DNA from: Haloplanus natans DSM 17983
Lineage (GTDB): Archaea > Halobacteriota > Halobacteria > Halobacteriales > Haloferacaceae
DNA: 64,000 nucleotides
Direction of reading: 5' to 3'
Assembly: GCF_000427685.1 (NCBI RefSeq)
Contig: NZ_KE386573.1
Coordinates: 434,001 to 498,000 of the forward strand
The position numbers and the translations under genes are program-made. The notes below the pieces were generated by a model that did not search any database, was not told the origin of the DNA, and saw only the letters and a list, made by a program, of their open reading frames with translations. Position 1 is the stretch's first letter; every line of letters starts with the position of its first letter. Below are positions 57,341 to 64,000 of the stretch, piece after piece.

Positions 57341-58000
57341 ATGGACAGAGCTGTCGCGCTGGACCGGGTCGCCGACATCGTCGATCTGGTCGATCGGGCC
57401 GCCACCGACGACGCCCTCCTCCCCGTCCCCGTCCGGGAGGTGTGGGTGTACGGCGACGTGGCCCTCGGACTCGATCCGATCGACCGCCTCGATGTGTACG
57501 TCACGAAGGATCTCCTCATGCGCGGTGACGACGACCGTTCGGCCGCGTTCGAGGAGCGCTACGGCGTCGCCGGCGTCGGCAAGACGGTCGACGCCGACTG
57601 GGCCGAGACCTATCCGGATAGCGTCCGCGCGAACGACAACGGCCACGCGGCGCCCGAACGCTGTCTCGCCGCTCATCTGATTGCCGACGACGAACCGATC
57701 CACCTCGAGGTGTGCAACGCCTCCTTCTCGGACAACGTCACCCAGCGGCTTCGGGGGGCGATGGCTCGCGACGCGTACGAGGAGATTCTCGACCCTCGCG
57801 GCGTCTGCCTCTACGCCGACGGCCGACGCGACGACGACGCGATGGCGAAACTCCGCGGCGGCGAACTCGCCTTCCCGACCCTCTCCGGTGCCTTGGAGAT
57901 GCTGGGTCTCGACGAGGACGAGGCGGCCGAGGCGGCCGCGGTGATGCGCGAACGTCGCGCCGAGGCGACGGGCCGGACGGTCCGGGGCGACGTGGTTTGA
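57341..58000 (+). CDS. Conserved haloarchaeal protein next to ncsA-ftsZ2, unknown function
   Basis: 219 residues: MDRAVALDRVADIVDLVDRA, REVWVYGDVALGLDPIDRLD, LDVYVTKDLLMRGDDDRSAA, EEILDPRGVCLYADGRRDDD, and a helical C-terminus ALEMLGLDEDEAAEAAAVMR. The central alpha/beta segment might bind a nucleotide, but no motif is clear. ATG 57341 directly follows an in-frame GTG. The ftsZ2-ncsA neighbourhood is conserved in haloarchaea; a housekeeping role is possible. An IS605-like footprint follows at once. Confidence 0.72.
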   Translation: MDRAVALDRVADIVDLVDRAATDDALLPVPVREVWVYGDVALGLDPIDRLDVYVTKDLLMRGDDDRSAAFEERYGVAGVGKTVDADWAETYPDSVRANDNGHAAPERCLAAHLIADDEPIHLEVCNASFSDNVTQRLRGAMARDAYEEILDPRGVCLYADGRRDDDAMAKLRGGELAFPTLSGALEMLGLDEDEAAEAAAVMRERRAEATGRTVRGDVV

Positions 58001-58030
58001 CATCCTCCCCGCGCTAAAGCCCAGGGCTCT
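58001..58030. mobile_element. IS200/IS605-type end remnant
   Basis: CATCCTCCCCGCGCTAAAGC directly follows the stop of the preceding gene. It resembles the palindromic hairpin ends (CCCCGC...GCGGGG type) of haloarchaeal IS200/IS605/IS1341 elements, but no transposase or TnpB gene is present and the hairpin's second half is degraded. Remnant status is inferred. Confidence 0.35.
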
Positions 58031-58226
58031 CTCCTTGGACTTCGTAAGACGCTCCGCCGACGGTCACTGCTGGCGACTCGGCGGCCCGTCGTGACGACCC
58101 GTCGACAGTCGGGTTCGTCGACCCGTGCGGACGAACCGGTGACGCCGGGAACGCACACGAGGCGGTGGCTCGCACGGCCGCGACGCGCCCCGTGATGACG
58201 GTCAGACACGGGTGCTGGCCACGTTC

Positions 58227-59042
58227 CTACTCGAACTCCCGTTCCACTGGCACCCGTCCGACCGTCACGTCGAACGGTACCACCTCGGCCCGGCGATACG
58301 TCTCCGCCCGCATCGCTGCGACCACCTCGCGGCCCATCTCACGCCACGCGGCCCGCAGGTCGTCGTACTCCTCGCCCACCGCGCGACGGAGTTCGGTCTC
58401 GTGGTCGGCCAGCCCCGCCCCCGTTGCCTTCCGGGTCGCGTCCTGCAGGTCGGCCTCGTCGTACGGCGGTTCGATCACCTTCCGGTGGTAGTGCCGCCGT
58501 GTCCGCACGTCGACGAGGCCGGCGGCCTCGAACGCCTCGACGACGCGGTCGCCCATCGCCACGTCGGTGTTCACGCCGTCGAGATACGCCTCGCGAACCC
58601 GGCGTTCGAGGGCGACTTCGCGCTCCACCGTCGACTCGACGGCCACGTCGCCGTTGTCGGGTTCGACGGCGGCGACGGCGTCGCTCGCGACGCGGCGAAA
58701 CTCCCGGAGCGCCGCGACCGGATCGGGCAGGTTCACCAAGAGCGCCTGACACGTCACGAGGTCGACGCCGCCGTCGCGGACGGGCAGTCCCAGCGCGTCG
58801 CTCGCGACGACCGGCCGCCCCGTTTCCTCGCGGGCGACCCGCAGGAGCGACGGGTCGGCGTCGACGCCGACCACCTCGCAGTCGCCGGCCTCCGCGGCGA
58901 GCACCCGCGTCAACTCGCCCGTCCCACAGCCCACGTCGAGGATGCGCTCCCGGGACGGCAAGTCGAGGTCGTCGAGCGCCTCGCGTGACGACCACAGGCC
59001 CGCCCGCGTCCGCCGGAGGTAGTCGGCCGAGAAGTTGCGCAC
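58227..59042 (-). CDS. Class I SAM-dependent methyltransferase
   Basis: 271 residues. Motif I RILDVGCGTGELTRVLAAEA near 35, then CEVVGVDADPSLLRVAREET, motif II region SDALGLPVRDGGVDLVTCQA and ALLVNLPDPVAALREFRRVA. A C-terminal region of about 100 residues is family-specific and helical. It uses S-adenosylmethionine; the acceptor (lipid, quinone, small molecule) cannot be identified. Monocistronic. Start at ATG 59042. Confidence 0.9.
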   Translation of the reverse strand: MRNFSADYLRRTRAGLWSSREALDDLDLPSRERILDVGCGTGELTRVLAAEAGDCEVVGVDADPSLLRVAREETGRPVVASDALGLPVRDGGVDLVTCQALLVNLPDPVAALREFRRVASDAVAAVEPDNGDVAVESTVEREVALERRVREAYLDGVNTDVAMGDRVVEAFEAAGLVDVRTRRHYHRKVIEPPYDEADLQDATRKATGAGLADHETELRRAVGEEYDDLRAAWREMGREVVAAMRAETYRRAEVVPFDVTVGRVPVEREFE

Positions 59043-59071
59043 GGGAGTCGTACCGCGCCGGGCATCAAAAA

Positions 59072-60328
59072 TCAGTCGTCCTCGACCAGTCGCCGGGCGG
59101 CGAGGGCGACTGTGACGACCGAGGCGACGCCGGCGCCGACGCCGAAGCCGGGTACCCGGACGCTGGTGTCGTCGTCGACGCGGACCGACACGCCGTCGGA
59201 CGCGGTGGGCGACGGCTCGGGCGTTCCCGTCGGTGTCGGCGTCGCCGTTTCGGTCGCCGTTTGCGTCGCCGTTTCGGCCGCTCCCGGCGTCAGCGTCGCC
59301 ACCACGCCCGCGTGGTCCGACGGCCAGAGTCGGTCGTCGTCGACCGCGATGCGATCTTCCGATTCGGCGCCGACCCGCGTCGCGTCCGTCGTCCCCAGGC
59401 CGCCACGGACGAGGACGTGGTCGATCCGCGCCGTGAGCGACGGGGCGTCGTTCCGGAGCCCCGCCGCGTGACAGCAGGTGTTGCCGACGCCCGTCGCGGC
59501 GTCGCGAAAAGGGCCCGTGAGGTGGTCGTAGGCGCCCCGCGAACCGCCGGGGCCGCTGTTGAGGTCGCCGACGAGGGCGACCGGGTCGGCGCGCCCGCTC
59601 AGGAGGGTCTCGATTTCCCGTGCTTGCGCCAGACGCGTCCCGGCCGAGACGGATTCGAGGTGTGTATTACAGACGGTCAGGCGCGTCCCGCCGACCGACG
59701 CGTCCGAGACGAGGTAGCCGCGCTCGACCGCAATCGAGCGGTCGCCGTCCGAGAGCGAGACGGCGGCGTCGAACCGCCCCGTCGCCACCTCGCTCGTCGC
59801 CACCGACTCGTGGGCGAGCAACAGGTCGCGGTCGGTCAGGCGGACGGCGCGGCGCTCGCCGTCGACCGTCGCCGGCAGTTGGATGTCGGTGGTCGTCACC
59901 GCGTCGACGACGCGATAGGGGAGGCCGCGCTCGTCGAGTGCCGCCGTCAGCGTCTCCCGGAAGTCGTATCGAATCTCCGTGGCGGTTGGCGTCGTCCCGG
60001 CCGTCGGCTCGCCGGTCCGGATCAGCGCCACCTCCTGCAGTCCGATCAGGTCGGGGTCCGTCCGTTCGATTTCGGCCGCGATGGCGCCGAGGCGTTCGGG
60101 GACGTGACTCCGGTCGACCGTCCGGAGGAGGTCGCCCACGGCGGTGTCCACCGCCTCACTGCCCTCCGTCGCGGCGACGAGGAGTCGAAAGAGGTTCGCG
60201 CCGAGATAGCAGTTGCGCGTCGCGACGGTCACCGAGTCCGCCGCCTGCCCGTGCGCCCGGCCGGCACCGAGGCCGGCGCCGACGGTTCCCGCCCCGGCCG
60301 CGAGCACGTCGCGTCTCGTGAGTTGCAT
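59072..60328 (-). CDS. Surface endonuclease/exonuclease/phosphatase with Tat signal and PGF-CTERM-like tail
   Basis: 418 residues. A Tat signal (TRRDVLAAGAGTVGAG) leads. The EEP domain has LIGLQEVALIRTGEP (Glu metal ligand) near 95, CNTHLESVSAGTR (His), VGDLNSGPGGSRGAYDH (Asn/Asp) and the catalytic DHAGVVATLTP at about 345. A Thr/Glu/Pro-rich stalk follows, then VPGFGVGAGVASVVTVALAA and RR, matching the PGF-CTERM pattern processed by archaeosortase in haloarchaea. It may degrade extracellular DNA or phosphoesters for phosphate or nucleotide scavenging. Confidence 0.87.
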   Translation of the reverse strand: MQLTRRDVLAAGAGTVGAGLGAGRAHGQAADSVTVATRNCYLGANLFRLLVAATEGSEAVDTAVGDLLRTVDRSHVPERLGAIAAEIERTDPDLIGLQEVALIRTGEPTAGTTPTATEIRYDFRETLTAALDERGLPYRVVDAVTTTDIQLPATVDGERRAVRLTDRDLLLAHESVATSEVATGRFDAAVSLSDGDRSIAVERGYLVSDASVGGTRLTVCNTHLESVSAGTRLAQAREIETLLSGRADPVALVGDLNSGPGGSRGAYDHLTGPFRDAATGVGNTCCHAAGLRNDAPSLTARIDHVLVRGGLGTTDATRVGAESEDRIAVDDDRLWPSDHAGVVATLTPGAAETATQTATETATPTPTGTPEPSPTASDGVSVRVDDDTSVRVPGFGVGAGVASVVTVALAARRLVEDD

Positions 60329-60367
60329 TCGTCGTTCGTACGGGGGGTCGCCCGAAAAGCGCCGTGG

Positions 60368-61198
60368 CTACTCCGCCGCCAGTTCGTGCACGCGGTCGAT
60401 GTTCCACGCGAAGCTCTTGGCGTTTTCGGTCGGCGTCTCGAGGACGAACGGCCGGTCGCGCAGATCCGGGTGGGTGACGATCCGGCGCATGCCGTCGACG
60501 CCGATTTCGCCCTCGCCAATGTGGGCGTGTTCGTCCTTGTTCGTCCCACAGGCGTGTTTCGAGTCGTTGAGGTGGAGACAGTGGAGGTTGTCGAGGCCGA
60601 TCACGTCGTCGAACTCGTCGACCGTCTCGTCGACGCCCGCGGCCGTCGAGAGGTCGTAGCCGGCCGCGAAGACGTGGGCGGTGTCGAGACAGACGCCGAG
60701 GTCGTGGGCCGATTCGGAAAGCACCGTCGCGAGGTGTTCGAAGTCGCCGCCGAGTTTCGTCCCGCTCCCCGCGTCGCTCTCGACGAGGACGGTCACGTCG
60801 TCGGGCACGTCGAGTTCGTCGAGGGCGCTCACGGCGTTGTCGAGGCCGCCGTCGACGCCGGCGCCCGTGTGTGCGCCGAGGTGGACGTTCACGTACTCGA
60901 TGCCGAGTGTCGCCGCCGCGTCAACCTCGCGTTGCATACTGTCGACCGACTTCTCGCGCAGGTCCGCCTTCGGCGTACAGAGGTTGACGAGATACGAGGA
61001 GTGGATGACCCACGGGCCGTCCAGATGTTCGGCGGTGCCCTCGCGGAACGCCGCGGCCTCGTCGTCGCCGACGTTCGGGTCCTGCCACACCTGGGGGGAG
61101 TGGGTGAAGATCTGTCCGCAGTTGCCGCCGACCTCGCGCTGGTTGCCGACCGCGTTGTCGACGCCGCCAGCGACGGATACGTGTGCTCCAACTCGCAT
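60368..61198 (-). CDS. nfo: Endonuclease IV (Nfo), AP endonuclease
   Basis: 276 residues, xylose-isomerase-like TIM barrel. [20 protein letters not shown] begins, [90 protein letters not shown] and [19 protein letters not shown] follow: the three-zinc active-site residues of Nfo. Cuts DNA 5' of abasic sites in base-excision repair. Start at ATG 61198. Confidence 0.95.
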   Translation of the reverse strand: MRVGAHVSVAGGVDNAVGNQREVGGNCGQIFTHSPQVWQDPNVGDDEAAAFREGTAEHLDGPWVIHSSYLVNLCTPKADLREKSVDSMQREVDAAATLGIEYVNVHLGAHTGAGVDGGLDNAVSALDELDVPDDVTVLVESDAGSGTKLGGDFEHLATVLSESAHDLGVCLDTAHVFAAGYDLSTAAGVDETVDEFDDVIGLDNLHCLHLNDSKHACGTNKDEHAHIGEGEIGVDGMRRIVTHPDLRDRPFVLETPTENAKSFAWNIDRVHELAAE

Positions 61199-61306
61199 AG
61201 GGAGTGGTGGTGGTGAGCGTGGAAAGGCGTATCGAATCGGCGGGTGGATTGGATGCCGGGAGGGGTGTACGACCGCGTATCGAATACGATAGTCATAGGC
61301 TAACCG

Positions 61307-61313
61307 TTTTATC
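61307..61313 (+). promoter_or_regulatory. TATA-like box of the peroxiredoxin gene
   Basis: TTTTATC, 23-29 bases before ATG 61336. Two GCGTATCGAAT sequences (about 61228 and 61273) lie upstream between this gene and the divergent nfo. Confidence 0.55.
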
Positions 61314-61335
61314 ACCGCCGGCTAAAGGCCAGCAT

Positions 61336-61863
61336 ATGGACGGCCCGATAGCTCTCGGCGAGACGGTCCCGGCCGTGGACGCCACGCTCGTCCGCCCGGA
61401 CGGGACGGCCGAGACCGTGGCACTCGGCGACTTGGTCGCGGATCGACCGGTGTTGCTCAGCTTCTATACGCTGGATTTCAGCCCCGACTGTATCGACGAG
61501 TGGTGTTCGTTCCGCGATTTCGACTGGTTTTCCAGCGGCGACCACGTCCAGGTCGTCGGCTGTAGCAAGTCGAGCGCCGGCCTCCACCGCCGGTTCATCG
61601 ACTACCTCGGTCTGAACTTTCCCCTCTATGCCGACCCCGACCTCGACGTGTCCGACGCCTTCGGCGTCACCTACCGCACGCTCGGAATCACGCGTCGCTC
61701 GCGCCGGTCGTGTTTCCTGATCGACGGGGATCTGACCGTCCGCTACCGGTGGCTCGGCGAACACTGGCTCGACCCCACGCGAGACACGCCGCCGGTCCAC
61801 GAGATTCACGAGGCTATCGTCGACGAACTCGACGTGGCCGGTCCGGATACGTTCGGCTTCTAA
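61336..61863 (+). CDS. Peroxiredoxin / AhpC-TSA-like thioredoxin-fold protein
   Basis: 175 residues. VALGDLVADRPVLLSFYTLD, FSPDCIDEWCSFRDFDWFSS holds two Cys, the first at the usual peroxidatic position of the T/S-x-x-C loop, then HVQVVGCSKSSAGLHRRFID, NFPLYADPDLDVSDAFGVTY and RRSCFLIDGDLTVRYRW. Reduces peroxides using thiols, family role. The sequence is not a strict 2-Cys type. Its stop overlaps the converging lipoate ligase stop by four bases (CTAA). Confidence 0.85.
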   Translation: MDGPIALGETVPAVDATLVRPDGTAETVALGDLVADRPVLLSFYTLDFSPDCIDEWCSFRDFDWFSSGDHVQVVGCSKSSAGLHRRFIDYLGLNFPLYADPDLDVSDAFGVTYRTLGITRRSRRSCFLIDGDLTVRYRWLGEHWLDPTRDTPPVHEIHEAIVDELDVAGPDTFGF

Positions 61864-62693
61864 CGGTCGTTCGGGTCGCGTCGCGTCCACTCGTCGGTCG
61901 CGTACGTCTCCGCCGCCCGGTCGCGTGCGCGGGTGAGTTCGTCGGCGGTCCACGTCCCCGCCTCGGCGTCGGCCCAGTCGGCGAGCGCCGCCTCCAGGTG
62001 CTCGACTGCCGTCTCACGGCCGATGTCGGCGTGATCCGCGATGCCCGTCACGCGATCCCGAAACGTCGCCGGCGTCACGTCGTCCGCGTCGGCGAAGACG
62101 GCGAGGTGGCGCTCCGGCCGGGTCGCGTACGTGAGCGACCCGTGCTGGACGACGGCGTCGGCCCGGCGGTGCTGGGCGTTGCCGCTCACCTTGCGCTCCG
62201 TCCCCCCGGACGCCACGACCACGTCGTGTGCCGGGTGGAGTTCCCGCAGGTAGCAGGCGGGCTGGTGGCGGGCGGGACGCCCCGTCTCGGCGAATCGCGC
62301 CGGCACACCCATCCGTTCGAAGGCGTCGAGGATCGGGGCACAGAGCCGGTGATACGACTCGACGAGGTCGCCGGGGAGTTCCTCCGCGGGCGCGACGACG
62401 GTGTAGGAGATGTCGCCGTGGGCGTCGTGGTAGATGCCGCCGCCGCCGGTCGGGCGCCGCGTGACGCCGACTTCCTCGCGCTCGCAGTGCTCCCAGTCGA
62501 CGGTCGTGGGGTCCTGGTGGTAGCCCAGCGAGAGCGTGCTCGGCTCCCAGCGGTACACCCGGAGGGTCCGTGGCCCGCCCGCGGCGGCCGTCTCGGCCGC
62601 GATCTCGTCGAGCGCCATGTTCATCGGCCCCGACCACGACTCCTCGCGGATCAGCCGCCACTCGCGGTCGGCGAGCGGGTCGTCCCCGTCCAT
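61860..62693 (-). CDS. Lipoate-protein ligase A family protein
   Basis: 277 residues. GPMNMALDEIAAETAAAGGP, LRVYRWEPSTLSLGYHQDPT, RRPTGGGGIYHDAHGDISYT (the RRxTGGG signature and His), then LHPAHDVVVASGGTERKVSG with the lysine of the BPL/LplA fold, and QHRRADAVVQHGSLTYATR. Attaches lipoate, or a related acyl cofactor, to 2-oxoacid dehydrogenase/GcvH lipoyl lysines. Starts at ATG 62693. Octanoyl- versus lipoyl-transferase is undecided. Confidence 0.88.
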   Translation of the reverse strand: MDGDDPLADREWRLIREESWSGPMNMALDEIAAETAAAGGPRTLRVYRWEPSTLSLGYHQDPTTVDWEHCEREEVGVTRRPTGGGGIYHDAHGDISYTVVAPAEELPGDLVESYHRLCAPILDAFERMGVPARFAETGRPARHQPACYLRELHPAHDVVVASGGTERKVSGNAQHRRADAVVQHGSLTYATRPERHLAVFADADDVTPATFRDRVTGIADHADIGRETAVEHLEAALADWADAEAGTWTADELTRARDRAAETYATDEWTRRDPNDR

Positions 62694-62740
62694 ACCGACC
62701 GGTCGTCGCCCGACGGCAAATGGGTTTCGCGGGCGTCTGC

Positions 62741-62748
62741 ATATTTAA
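62741..62748 (+). promoter_or_regulatory. TATA-like box of the hydantoinase/carbamoylase gene
   Basis: ATATTTAA, 25-32 bases before ATG 62773, indicating a leaderless transcript. Confidence 0.6.
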
Positions 62749-62772
62749 CCCCACCACCACTGATACGCACGC

Positions 62773-64000
62773 ATGACGATCGATATCGACCGCGACCGAC
62801 TCGTCGAAACGATGGAGGAACAGGCGGCCATCGGGGGCACGGCGGGCGGCGGGCTCGACCGTCTCACGCTCTCGGACGCCGACCGCGAGGCCCGCGACTG
62901 GTTCGTCGACTGCGCGGCCGACGCCGGCCTCGACGTGCGGGTCGACGCCTTCGGCAACACCTTCGCCCGCCGCGAGGGCACCGACCCCGACGCCGAACCG
63001 GTGCTCGTCGGCTCCCACCTCGACTCCCAGCCGTACGGCGGCATCTACGACGGGGCGCTCGGCGTCGTCGCCGCCCTCGAGTTCGTCCGCACGCTGAACG
63101 ATCGGGGTATCGAGACGCGCCGCCCGGTCGAGGTGGTCAACTGGACCAACGAGGAAGGGTCGCGGTTCCAGCCGGCGATGCAGGGAAGCGGCGTCTGGGC
63201 CGGCGCCCACGACATCGAGACGGAGTACGAGAAGACGGACGCCGACGGGGTTCGCCTGCTCGACGAACTCGAACGCATCGGCTACCGGGGGTCGGAGCCG
63301 GCCGAGCCACGGGAGCCGTACCACGCCTACCTCGAACTCCACCCCGAACAGGGGCCGCGGCTAGAAGAGACGGGCGCGGACGTGGGCATCGTCACCGGTA
63401 TCGTCGGTCTCCGGTGGGCGGAGGTGACGTTCGAGGGGCAGGCCAACCACTCGGGGACGACGCCGATGCACTACCGGGACGACGCGCTCGTCGCCGCCGC
63501 GGACGCCGTGACCGCGCTCCGTCGCCTCCCCGGAACCCTCGGCGAGGCGAGCGTCGCCACCGTCGGCTCGCTGACCGTCGAGCCGAACTCGGTCAACATC
63601 GTCCCCGAGACGGTGCGGTTCACGACGGACGTGCGCGACCCCGACGAGGCGACCCTCGACCGCGGCGTCGAGCGGATGGAAGCGGAGGTGGCCGCGGCGG
63701 CCGAGCGCGAGGGCGTCGACTACGGGGTCGAGCACACGATGCGGGCGTCGAGCGTCGACTTCGCCGACCGCCCGGTCGAGGCCGTCGCCGACGCGGTCGA
63801 TGCGCTCGGGTACGACGGCCGTCGGCTGGTGAGCGGCGCCGGCCACGACGCCACCCACGCCGCCGCAGTCTGCGATACGGCGATGGTCTTTGCCGTCAGC
63901 GAGGACGGCAAGAGTCACACCGAAGACGAATTCACGAGCTGGCCCGACTGTTATCGGTCGGCGACCGTGCTGGCGAACGCGGCGCTGGATCTGGCCGAAC
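62773..64000 (+). CDS. M20-family Zn hydantoinase/N-carbamoyl-amino-acid hydrolase (3' end outside window)
   Basis: The first 409 residues; the frame is still open at the window end. PVLVGSHLDSQPYGGIYDGA (metal His/Asp, about 80) gives the M20 active-site core. VVNWTNEEGSRFQPAMQGSG has the catalytic Glu pair, and the dimerisation domain shows GQANHSGTTPMHYRDDAL. VSGAGHDATHAAAVCDTAMV has the last metal His. Family members hydrolyse N-carbamoyl-L-amino acids, beta-ureidopropionate or allantoate; which one is unclear. Little of the protein is missing. Confidence 0.92.
   Translation, partial: MTIDIDRDRLVETMEEQAAIGGTAGGGLDRLTLSDADREARDWFVDCAADAGLDVRVDAFGNTFARREGTDPDAEPVLVGSHLDSQPYGGIYDGALGVVAALEFVRTLNDRGIETRRPVEVVNWTNEEGSRFQPAMQGSGVWAGAHDIETEYEKTDADGVRLLDELERIGYRGSEPAEPREPYHAYLELHPEQGPRLEETGADVGIVTGIVGLRWAEVTFEGQANHSGTTPMHYRDDALVAAADAVTALRRLPGTLGEASVATVGSLTVEPNSVNIVPETVRFTTDVRDPDEATLDRGVERMEAEVAAAAEREGVDYGVEHTMRASSVDFADRPVEAVADAVDALGYDGRRLVSGAGHDATHAAAVCDTAMVFAVSEDGKSHTEDEFTSWPDCYRSATVLANAALDLAE

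Noticed and set aside
1-64000. CRISPR array or rRNA operon
   Set aside because: No regularly spaced identical repeats of 25-40 bases and no conserved rRNA core sequences were seen.

Overview
The window is chromosomal DNA from a haloarchaeon (class Halobacteria). The base composition is very GC-rich and codons favour G/C in third position. Proteins are strikingly acidic, promoters are TATA-like boxes about 25-32 bp upstream of mostly leaderless starts, and exported proteins carry Tat signals with lipoboxes. Marker genes agree: halocyanin, HalOD1 and the cdrL-cdrS-ftsZ2-ncsA block. Genus-level placement is not attempted.

Left edge (1-4.1 kb) is accessory: the 3' end of a HerA/VirD4-like conjugation ATPase, a 0.7 kb non-coding stretch with six CATAAT-type motifs, a free-standing intein-like (Hint plus LAGLIDADG) gene whose splicing residues are lost, and a small membrane-protein gene broken by an 11-bp tandem duplication.

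4.1-27.5 kb is a mosaic of house-keeping, transport and signalling genes: an LPG-synthase-like flippase, an MFS transporter, a ChlI-type AAA ATPase whose reading frame runs into a VWA domain through a candidate -1 frameshift site, two histidine kinases, a two-repeat DUF4397 lipoprotein, an amidase, two alpha/beta hydrolases, a TrkA-type channel, a beta-decarboxylating (D-malate/tartrate or isopropylmalate type) dehydrogenase, a rhodanese-metallo-beta-lactamase fusion, a MOSC protein and an RnfC/51-kDa-like flavoprotein without iron-sulfur motifs.

27.5-33.3 kb is a light and carotenoid neighbourhood: aldo/keto reductase, carotenoid oxygenase and two dissimilar cryptochrome/photolyases. 33.3-41 kb holds halocyanin, a DsbA-like protein, an HtrA-like lipoprotein, a surface protein, a small molybdopterin-domain protein, a DUF2249 protein and two small signalling or regulatory proteins.

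41.3-46.9 kb pairs a MinD-like ATPase and its translationally coupled partner with three tandem paralogues that are cytoplasmic nuclease-like domain, one membrane segment, outer domain; one paralogue is frameshifted by a 7-bp tandem duplication. 46.9-53.2 kb is a tight minus-strand cobalamin assembly operon (HAD phosphatase, cbiB, cobS, cobY, cobT, cobD, cbiZ, cobA), nearly every junction overlapping. 54.2-58 kb is the cell-division block cdrL, cdrS-ftsZ2, with ncsA and a conserved neighbour; the leader between cdrL and cdrS holds five GTAAGAC half-sites. The right end has a methyltransferase, a surface endonuclease/phosphatase with a PGF-CTERM-like tail, endonuclease IV, a peroxiredoxin, a lipoate ligase and the start of a hydantoinase/carbamoylase.

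A family of about 50-85 bp nested palindromes is scattered through the window, most copies starting within a few bases of a stop codon. No rRNA, tRNA or CRISPR array was recognised.
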